This document shows, piece after piece, positions 13,626 to 19,882 of a stretch of DNA of 23,905 nucleotides. Position 1 is the stretch's first letter, and the number at the start of each line of letters is the position of its first letter. The notes below the pieces were generated by a model. It worked only from the letters and a program-made list of their open reading frames with translations, had not been told where the DNA came from and did no database searches. The DNA is taken from contig JAZNNT010000179.1 of assembly GCA_045580405.1 (NCBI GenBank), positions 1-23,905 of the forward strand. The letters are read 5' to 3'. Made by a program: the position numbers and the translations under genes. Source of the DNA: SIG452 sp045580405 (GTDB lineage: Bacteria > Bacillota > Clostridia > UMGS1840).

Positions 13626-15983
13626 TTATTTCATTTCGCAGATAGTTACTCCCGCTTCGCCTTCTCCGAAGTTTCCTAAACGGAAGGATTTGACCGATTT
13701 GTTTTTCTTTAGCAGTTGATGAATGCCTGCCCGAAGGATACCAGTTCCTTTTCCGTGAATGATGACCACGGAGGGGATGTTGGCTAATACCGCATCATCG
13801 ATAAATTTTTCAGTCACATATTCTGCTTCCTCCAAATTCATTCCGCGAAGGTCTAATTCAGGACGGATTTCCTTGTTCCTTGCGCTGGCATTCCGATAGG
13901 GACTGTGCTGTGCTTTTTGCTTTCTTGCTTCGCAACGGGACAGATTGGCAATATTGGTTTTAATACGCATAATCCCTGCCAAAACGGTCAGATTTCCTTT
14001 ATCGTCGGGTAAGATGTCCACGGTGACGGGGGTATCGAAATCGTCCATCATCACTGTCATACCAACACTTAGTTCTTTGGCGGTTAAGGGATTTTGTTTC
14101 TTCTTTTCTTCGTTGGCAAGTTTTTGTGCCTGATTCTGCCGTTCTTCGGCCAGCTTCTTTCTGGCTTCACCTACGGCTTTTGCACGGTCTCTTTGATTTT
14201 TTGCTTCCTGATTTAAGGCGTGGATAATGTCTTCTGCTTTTTCTCTTGCTTCATCAATGATTTCCATGGCCTGCAGCCGTGCTTTTTCGATAATTTCACG
14301 GTTTTTTGCCAACGCATCATCTTTTTTGGAAGACAATTCCTTTTCTAAAACACGAATCTTTTCTTTTAAGAGCTCGGCTTCCTGCTGATCCTTTTCTGCT
14401 TTGATTCTTTGCTCGTCAATCACAGTCAGCACATCTTCAAAGCGGATGGCATCTGCGGACAGCCGTTTTTCTGCAGCCTCTAAAACTTCGTCTGATAAGC
14501 CTAAACGTTTGGAAATGGCGAAAGCGTTGCTTTTCCCGGGCATCCCCATAATCAATCGATATGTGGGCATCAGCGTTTCCACAGAGAACTCTAAGGAGGC
14601 ATTCTGAACGCCTTTTTGGGAAAGTGCATATAATTTTAATTCGGGATAGTGGGTGGTGGCTGCCACGGTCACACCCCGTTTTCTTAAATATTCAATAATT
14701 TCAATGGCAAGTGCCGCGCCTTCGGTGGGGTCTGTGCCTGCACCCAATTCGTCAAAGAGGGCAAGGCTTCCAAAGGTGGCGTTTTGCAAAATAGAAACAA
14801 TCCTTGTCATATGCGATGAGAAGGTGGATAAGGATTGCTCAATGCTTTGTTCGTCGCCGATATCGGCAAAGATATTTTCGTAAACGGCAATTTCGCTTCC
14901 CATAAATACGGGAATGGCAAAACCGCTTTGTGCCATTAAGGTGAGAAGCCCCAAAGTTTTTAGGGACACGGTTTTTCCGCCTGTGTTGGGACCTGTAATG
15001 ACCAAGGTATCGCAGCCGTCACCGATTTCAATGTCGATGGGGACAGCAGTTTCCGGATTTAACAGGGGGTGCCGTGCTTTTTTTAGGATAATTTTTCCCT
15101 GATCGTTTAACAAGGGGATTTCGCCTTTTAAATGACGGCTGTATTTTGCTTTGGTAAAGATAAAGTCCAAATCCAAAATCAGAGCGTGAGACACTTTGGT
15201 TTCTTCCCAGATACCCGATAGCTGACCGCTTAAATAAATGAGGATTTTTGCAATTTCTTCTTTTTCTTTGGATTCCAAATCTTTCAGTTCGTTATTTAAG
15301 GTAACGATTGCCATAGGCTCAATAAACACGGTGGCACCCGAGTCGGAGGAGTCATGCACCAACCCCGGAATTTCGTTGCGGTATTCCTGCTTTACAGGTA
15401 ACACGTAACGGTCATTTCGTAGGGTAACTGCAGCGTTTTGCAGAAATTTTTTATAGTTTGTGGAATTGGTGTATTTTTGCAGTGTTTCTTTGATTTTGTT
15501 GTTGGCAGAAATTTTTTGACGGCGGATTTTATAAAGCTCGTCGCTGGCATTGTCTGACACCTCGTCTTCGGAAATAATCTTCATAAAGATTTCGTCCTCC
15601 AACCGTTTTTGGGTAGTCAGACGGTATTCGTAATCGGAGAAAATTTCCGTTTTATTGTCAGCAAAGTATTCTTTCAGGCACCGTGCGGATTTTAACAGCG
15701 TGGCAACTGAAAGAAGCTCCCCTTGAGATAGGGAGCCGCCGATGGATAATCGTTTGATAATCCCCCTCATTTCACCAAAAGCGTAGATGGGAGGACTGCC
15801 TGCTTTTACCAAAAGCGACATAGCACTCTCTGTTTGACAAAGCAGACGGGAAACCGCGCCCAAAGTGGTTTCTGCCTGCAAATTTAAAATGTTTTCCTTC
15901 GTTTCTTCCAGCACGGCATACTCTTTGGCACGGATTAATATTTTATCAAATTCCAGGGTTTGATACACAGTTTTTGTTTCCAA
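13626..15983 (-). CDS. mutS2: Endonuclease MutS2
   Basis: MutS2 is a MutS-related ATPase with a C-terminal Smr nuclease domain. It is known to limit recombination in some bacteria and to act on collided ribosomes in Bacillus. The 785 residues have the MutS2 order: an N-terminal core and clamp, the ATPase with Walker A GPNTGGKT (331-338), the STFSSHM segment (386-392) and Walker B LALFDELGAGTDP (DE at 411-412), a long charged coiled coil (about 515-630), and an Smr domain from about 705 with LDLRG (710-714) and HGKGTG (743-748). The mismatch-recognition domain of MutS is absent, as expected. The start is TTG at 15983-15981, with GGAG eight bases upstream; no ATG or GTG fits that Shine-Dalgarno. 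It begins 24 bases after the deacetylase stop and ends 14 bases before the thioesterase. Confidence 0.97.
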   Translation of the reverse strand: METKTVYQTLEFDKILIRAKEYAVLEETKENILNLQAETTLGAVSRLLCQTESAMSLLVKAGSPPIYAFGEMRGIIKRLSIGGSLSQGELLSVATLLKSARCLKEYFADNKTEIFSDYEYRLTTQKRLEDEIFMKIISEDEVSDNASDELYKIRRQKISANNKIKETLQKYTNSTNYKKFLQNAAVTLRNDRYVLPVKQEYRNEIPGLVHDSSDSGATVFIEPMAIVTLNNELKDLESKEKEEIAKILIYLSGQLSGIWEETKVSHALILDLDFIFTKAKYSRHLKGEIPLLNDQGKIILKKARHPLLNPETAVPIDIEIGDGCDTLVITGPNTGGKTVSLKTLGLLTLMAQSGFAIPVFMGSEIAVYENIFADIGDEQSIEQSLSTFSSHMTRIVSILQNATFGSLALFDELGAGTDPTEGAALAIEIIEYLRKRGVTVAATTHYPELKLYALSQKGVQNASLEFSVETLMPTYRLIMGMPGKSNAFAISKRLGLSDEVLEAAEKRLSADAIRFEDVLTVIDEQRIKAEKDQQEAELLKEKIRVLEKELSSKKDDALAKNREIIEKARLQAMEIIDEAREKAEDIIHALNQEAKNQRDRAKAVGEARKKLAEERQNQAQKLANEEKKKQNPLTAKELSVGMTVMMDDFDTPVTVDILPDDKGNLTVLAGIMRIKTNIANLSRCEARKQKAQHSPYRNASARNKEIRPELDLRGMNLEEAEYVTEKFIDDAVLANIPSVVIIHGKGTGILRAGIHQLLKKNKSVKSFRLGNFGEGEAGVTICEMK

Positions 15984-16007
15984 ACTGCAAACTCCTTTCT
16001 TACGGTG

Positions 16008-16910
16008 TTACGGCAGGGGGAAATGAATGGGTTTTACGGAGGAATCCAAAGCCTTGAATTGGTATCCTCGTTCTCTCATATAGTGAATGTAATCTTTTAC
16101 CACAAGGGCAATCCAGGGATTTTTATCGGTATCGTGCAGCAATGCAATGATACGGGATTTCTTTTCAGAATACTTGCGCAGTGCTTCCAGTTGTTCTTCA
16201 TAGGTTTTGGCACTGGAAGCATCCTCTGAGGTCACATTCCAGTCATAGTATACAAACCCACGGCGTTCCATTTCTGTGACCAAATTCCAAATTAAATGGC
16301 GATTGTAAGAATTGACGCTCCCGCCGGGAAATCTGAAAATACGGGGACGGTATCCTGTGGTATCCCAGATATTATGATAGCTTCTGCAAAAGTCAGCCAA
16401 AAATGCGGATTTTGTCCAGTATACGTATCCATAATCGTGGGAATGGGTATGTACGCCAAGGGTATGTCCGTCTGCATAAATTTGCTTTAAAACTTCTGGA
16501 AAAGCATCTTCCATAATGAAGAAGGTGGCGGGAACGCCTTCCTCCTTCAACACTTCTAATAAAGCGGGAGTGGAATTGGAGGGTCCGTCATCGAAGGTCA
16601 GGTAAACCACGTTTTCTTCGGGCGGAGCAAATTCCTGGTTGGGGTTATCTCCATACAGCTCCGGATAAGGATCCTTAGAAATTTCGGAAATGGGAATTTC
16701 CACCGGCTCCTTGGTGGGAAACGGAGTAGGAGAGGGCGTAGGTAACGGCGATGGTGTGGGAATAGGTTCTGTTGCACTAACCTCGGTGTTTTCTGTTTGT
16801 GGCGTTTGTGTCAGAAACAGTTCTGCTCCTATCAAAAAACAAACCAAAAGAAACAGACAAACCGCAATGATCCGGTTATTTTTTTGTTGATTAGGCGTGT
16901 AATGGGGCAT
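16008..16910 (-). CDS. Membrane-anchored polysaccharide deacetylase (CE4, NodB domain)
   Basis: This is a probable cell-surface enzyme that removes acetyl groups from a polymer such as peptidoglycan. The 300 residues start with a short basic segment and one membrane anchor (about 13-34). A Pro/Thr/Ser-rich linker with PTPSP-like repeats (about 46-70) then reaches across the wall. The NodB catalytic domain follows: motif 1 LTFDDGPS (104-111) with Asp107 and Asp108, the metal-binding HxxxH of motif 2 (His154 and His158), motif 3 RFPGGS (193-198), the DWNV region (223-226), and motif 5 LLHD with His259. All catalytic residues are present. The ATG at 16910 follows AAGGAG by six bases. It is the first gene of the unit that also carries mutS2 and the thioesterase. 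Confidence 0.93.
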   Translation of the reverse strand: MPHYTPNQQKNNRIIAVCLFLLVCFLIGAELFLTQTPQTENTEVSATEPIPTPSPLPTPSPTPFPTKEPVEIPISEISKDPYPELYGDNPNQEFAPPEENVVYLTFDDGPSNSTPALLEVLKEEGVPATFFIMEDAFPEVLKQIYADGHTLGVHTHSHDYGYVYWTKSAFLADFCRSYHNIWDTTGYRPRIFRFPGGSVNSYNRHLIWNLVTEMERRGFVYYDWNVTSEDASSAKTYEEQLEALRKYSEKKSRIIALLHDTDKNPWIALVVKDYIHYMRERGYQFKALDSSVKPIHFPLP

Positions 16911-16930
16911 CGTGGACTCCTTCTATCAGA

Positions 16931-16945
16931 ACGCCCGGAGGGCGT
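16931..16945 (-). promoter_or_regulatory. GC-rich hairpin in the deacetylase leader
   Basis: ACGCCC and GGGCGT flank a 3-base loop. The hairpin lies between the promoter and the Shine-Dalgarno of the deacetylase gene and has no T-run on the minus strand, so it is not a terminator. It may affect mRNA stability. Confidence 0.35.
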
Positions 16946-16966
16946 ATGTGCAAAATTAGTATCAAC

Positions 16967-16995
16967 AGTATACTACAGAAATAAAAATTTAGCAA
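16967..16995 (-). promoter_or_regulatory. Promoter of the deacetylase-mutS2-thioesterase unit
   Basis: On the minus strand, TTGCTA (complement of 16990-16995), a 17-base spacer and TATACT (complement of 16967-16972), about 57 bases before the deacetylase start. Confidence 0.65.
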
Positions 16996-17106
16996 TAGAT
17001 TTTTCGTTTTTCCCATTTTTTTCTTTCACCCGTAAGATGCACATGGCATACAATGAACTATCGGGAACGGCAAGGCGGGGCGGATATCAAATTGGGAGGT
17101 ATTTGG

Positions 17107-17454
17107 ATGAGAGAGACGTTTTTTTACGGAGTGATGCTGTTTTGTTCGGCATATGGAATTTTCTCGCTGATATTCTTTTTGCGAGCCTTTTTCGGAGAGA
17201 AAAAGTATCTTCGGGGAAAGTGCGTTTATACCCTTCTTCTTCTGAAGGATGAGGACTGCTGTCCCGAAGAAATGGTGAGAGCACTTTTGTTTCAGAATTA
17301 TAAAAACGACACCGGTATCTGTGATCGGAAAATCATTGTGGTCACAGATGACAAAAGCAGCTGTAATGCCCGGAAAATTACACGTTTTTTTGAAGATGAA
17401 CGGGAGGTTTTGGTATGCAATCGAGACAGTCTTGTTTCCTGCCTTGAAAAATAA
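17107..17454 (+). CDS. Small single-pass membrane protein, unknown function
   Basis: I do not recognise this 115-residue protein. It has one membrane segment at about residues 5-26, with a basic, probably cytosolic stretch after it (EKKYLRGK). The soluble part alternates predicted strands and helices: YTLLLLKDEDCCPEEMVRALL, then KIIVVTDDKSS and REVLVC. This loosely resembles the first half of a GT-A glycosyltransferase fold (strand, acidic loop, helix, then an IIVVDD-like strand), but there is no full catalytic domain. It is rich in cysteine (Cys13, 39, 51 and 52, plus more near the end). The ATG at 17107 follows GGGAGG by seven bases; the frame opens 18 codons earlier with no Shine-Dalgarno. 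It lies between the divergent deacetylase and the remB-gyrase operon. I saw no strong promoter for it. Confidence 0.65.
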   Translation: MRETFFYGVMLFCSAYGIFSLIFFLRAFFGEKKYLRGKCVYTLLLLKDEDCCPEEMVRALLFQNYKNDTGICDRKIIVVTDDKSSCNARKITRFFEDEREVLVCNRDSLVSCLEK

Positions 17455-17466
17455 CTGTTTTTCCGG

Positions 17467-17497
17467 CAGATTTTTCGCAAAAAACCTGATTTTTTTC
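17467..17497 (+). terminator. Possible AT-rich intrinsic terminator
   Basis: CAGATTTTT (17467-17475) pairs with AAAAACCTG (17480-17488) with one A-C mismatch and a 4-base loop, followed by seven T. It is weak in GC. It is placed correctly, 13 bases after the stop of the small membrane protein gene. Confidence 0.4.
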
Positions 17498-17507
17498 CCA
17501 AAAACCC

Positions 17508-17536
17508 TTTACATTTTGAAGGTTTTGTGTTAGAAT
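17508..17536 (+). promoter_or_regulatory. Promoter of the remB-gyrB-gyrA operon
   Basis: TTTACA at 17508-17513, a 17-base spacer and TAGAAT at 17531-17536. Transcription would start near 17543, giving a leader of about 85 bases that contains the 13-bp inverted repeat at 17563-17591. Confidence 0.65.
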
Positions 17537-17562
17537 AATATAGGTGTATTGTTTTTATATTT

Positions 17563-17591
17563 TTTCATTTTTCCCGTAGGGAAAAATGAAA
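17563..17591 (+). promoter_or_regulatory. 13-bp inverted repeat in the remB-gyrase leader
   Basis: TTTCATTTTTCCC (17563-17575) is perfectly complementary to GGGAAAAATGAAA (17579-17591) across a GTA loop. It sits about 20 bases into the predicted transcript. No T-run follows (GCTCTTTCC), so it is not a classical terminator. It could be an operator or an RNA stem that affects expression or stability of the gyrase mRNA. Confidence 0.6.
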
Positions 17592-17627
17592 GCTCTTTCC
17601 AAGACGACTGTGAAAGGAGGAAACGGG

Positions 17628-17882
17628 ATGTATCTTCATATCGGGAACGACTTTGTGTTAAATGAACAGGATATTATCGGCGTTTTTGATTTTGACCATA
17701 TCTCGGAATCTTCCTTCACCATGGAATACTTAAAAACACTGGAAGAGGATGACCGTTTGATTGCCATATCGGATGAGCTTCCGAAATCCTTTGTGTTAGC
17801 CGTGAAAGACGGGGTGGAAATCGGGTATTTATCGCCCCTTGCCTCCCGCACCATACAAAACAGAAAAGGACTTGTTTTTTAG
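17628..17882 (+). CDS. remB: RemB-like regulator (extracellular matrix regulator RemA/RemB family)
   Basis: The 84-residue protein begins MYLHIGNDFVLNEQDIIGVFD and continues with a KSFVLAVKDGVEIGYLSPLASRTI segment. Both stretches match the Bacillus YaaB/RemB family. RemA is the known DNA-binding biofilm regulator in this family; the role of RemB is less defined. The position is strong support: in Bacillus subtilis yaaB lies between recF and gyrB, and here the gene sits 53 bases before gyrB. The usual dnaA-dnaN-recF genes are not upstream in this window; the small membrane protein and the divergent deacetylase are there instead. The ATG at 17628 follows AAAGGAGG by seven bases, while the 14 extra codons open upstream overlap the leader hairpin. 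Confidence 0.82.
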   Translation: MYLHIGNDFVLNEQDIIGVFDFDHISESSFTMEYLKTLEEDDRLIAISDELPKSFVLAVKDGVEIGYLSPLASRTIQNRKGLVF

Positions 17883-17935
17883 ATACATAGGTAACTAATT
17901 TTGCGAAAATCCCAGAAGAAAGGATGAGATATAGC

Positions 17936-19858
17936 ATGGCTGAAGAATTGAACGAAAAAGTGGAAACCGTCTATGACGAGAACCAAATACAGGTATTGGA
18001 GGGCTTGGAAGCTGTCAGAAAGCGTCCCGGTATGTATATTGGCTCCACCTCGGTGAGAGGTCTGCACCATTTGGTGTATGAAATCGTGGATAACGCCATT
18101 GACGAAGCATTGGCAGGGTACTGCGAAAACATTGATGTTACCATCAATCCCGATAATTCGGTCACCGTTTGTGATGACGGACGCGGTATTCCGGTTGGCA
18201 TTCATCCGAAAATGGGCATCCCCACCGTGGAAGTGGTATTCACCATTCTCCATGCCGGCGGTAAGTTTGGCGGTGGGGGATACAAGGTATCCGGCGGTTT
18301 GCACGGGGTAGGTTCTTCAGTTGTAAATGCGCTGTCCGAATGGCTGGAGGTTGAAGTTTCCAACGGGGAACACATCTACAAACAGCGTTATGAACGTGGT
18401 AAGGTGGCTTCCAAGCTGGAAATCATCGGCGATACAGACAAAAAAGGTACCACCGTTACCTTTATGCCGGATTCTCTCATCTTTGAAACCGTTGAGTTTG
18501 AATACGATGTTCTCTTAACCCGCTTAAGAGAGCAGGCATTTTTAAACAAGGGTATTCACATCAATTTTAAGGACAAGCGTCCTGAGGAAGAAATTTTCAA
18601 CGAACTATATTACGAAGGTGGCATCAAATCCTTCGTGGAATACATCAATCAGGAAAAAACGCCCCTGCATCCCGATGTAATCTACCTTTCCAAAGAGAAG
18701 GAAAATATGATTGTGGAAATTGCAATGCAATATACCGATTCCTACAGCGAGAATCTGGTAAGCTTTGCAAACAACATCAACACCACCGAAGGCGGTATGC
18801 ACGAAACCGGCTTCAAATCCGCATTAACCCGTATTTTAAACGATTACGCCAAAAAGCGTAACATGTTAAAAGACAGCGACAAGGCATTAAGCGGGGAAGA
18901 CGTTCGTGAAGGCTTAACTGCCATCATCAGCGTAAAACTTCAGGAAGCACAGTTTGAAGGTCAGACCAAAACCAAACTGGGCAACTCTGAAGCAAGAACC
19001 GCCACCGAGGGTATGATGCAGGATGCCTTTGCCGCATACTTAGAAGAAAATCCCGGTGTGGGCAAGCTGATTTTAGAAAAAGCATTCTCCGCATCCCGTG
19101 CGAGAGAAGCGGCGAGAAAAGCAAGAGAATTAACCAGAAGAAAAACCGCATTGGAAAATACCCGTCTGCCCGGTAAACTGGCAGATTGCTCCGAAAAGAA
19201 TAATGAATTTACCGAAATCTACATTGTCGAAGGGGACTCTGCAGGCGGTAGTGCAAAACAGGGCAGAGACCGTCGCTTCCAGGCAATTTTACCGCTTTGG
19301 GGTAAAATGCTGAACGTAGAAAAGGTGCGTATTGATAAAGTTATCGGCAACGAAAAACTGCTCCCCGTAATTACCGCTTTAGGTGCGGGAGTCGGGGAAG
19401 ACTTTGATGTGGAAAAACTCCGCTACGGCAAAATCATCATTATGGCCGATGCCGATGTGGACGGTTCTCACATTAGAACCCTGCTTTTAACCTTCTTCTT
19501 CCGCTATATGCGTCCCTTGATTGAAGAAGGTCATGTATATTTGGCACAGCCACCGTTATACAAGGTGTTTAAAGGCAAAAATACCCGTTATGCATATACC
19601 GACGATCAATTGAAAGAAGCACTGGCAGAAATTGGAAACGATGCCAATGTGCAGCGATACAAAGGTCTTGGTGAAATGAATCCCGACCAGCTGTGGGAAA
19701 CCACCATGGACCCTGCCACCAGAACGGTTTTGAAGGTGACTTTAGACGATGCTATTGAAGCGGACAAGATCTTTAGCGTCTTAATGGGCGAAGAGGTGGA
19801 ACCCCGCCGTGAGTTTATTGAAACCAACGCAAAATACGTTTCCAACTTAGATATTTAG
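17936..19858 (+). CDS. gyrB: DNA gyrase subunit B
   Basis: GyrB is the ATPase subunit of DNA gyrase, which introduces negative supercoils and is essential. The 640 residues show the GHKL ATPase with the Mg-ATP-binding Asn53 (VDNAIDEALAG), DDGRGIP (80-86) and the ATP-lid GGLHGVGSSVVNALS (120-134), then the transducer domain. The TOPRIM domain has VEGDSAGGSAKQGRDR (431-446) and DADVDGSHIRTLLL (505-518), followed by QPPLYKV and RYKGLGEMNP. In the quinolone/TOPRIM region PLWGKMLNVEK replaces PLRGKILNVEK, which I believe is common in Clostridia. The ATG at 17936 follows GAAAGGA by 11 bases; the in-frame ATG at 17924 overlaps that Shine-Dalgarno. It is co-transcribed with remB and gyrA, with gyrA starting 24 bases after its stop. 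Confidence 0.99.
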   Translation: MAEELNEKVETVYDENQIQVLEGLEAVRKRPGMYIGSTSVRGLHHLVYEIVDNAIDEALAGYCENIDVTINPDNSVTVCDDGRGIPVGIHPKMGIPTVEVVFTILHAGGKFGGGGYKVSGGLHGVGSSVVNALSEWLEVEVSNGEHIYKQRYERGKVASKLEIIGDTDKKGTTVTFMPDSLIFETVEFEYDVLLTRLREQAFLNKGIHINFKDKRPEEEIFNELYYEGGIKSFVEYINQEKTPLHPDVIYLSKEKENMIVEIAMQYTDSYSENLVSFANNINTTEGGMHETGFKSALTRILNDYAKKRNMLKDSDKALSGEDVREGLTAIISVKLQEAQFEGQTKTKLGNSEARTATEGMMQDAFAAYLEENPGVGKLILEKAFSASRAREAARKARELTRRKTALENTRLPGKLADCSEKNNEFTEIYIVEGDSAGGSAKQGRDRRFQAILPLWGKMLNVEKVRIDKVIGNEKLLPVITALGAGVGEDFDVEKLRYGKIIIMADADVDGSHIRTLLLTFFFRYMRPLIEEGHVYLAQPPLYKVFKGKNTRYAYTDDQLKEALAEIGNDANVQRYKGLGEMNPDQLWETTMDPATRTVLKVTLDDAIEADKIFSVLMGEEVEPRREFIETNAKYVSNLDI

Positions 19859-19882
19859 TTTGTCAGAAAGGAAGAACAGTTT

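Noticed and set aside
16797..17252. Plus-strand open frame of 151 codons overlapping the deacetylase start and the small membrane protein
   Set aside because: It crosses the divergent promoter region, has no Shine-Dalgarno, and the overlapping frame at 17107 has a strong one.
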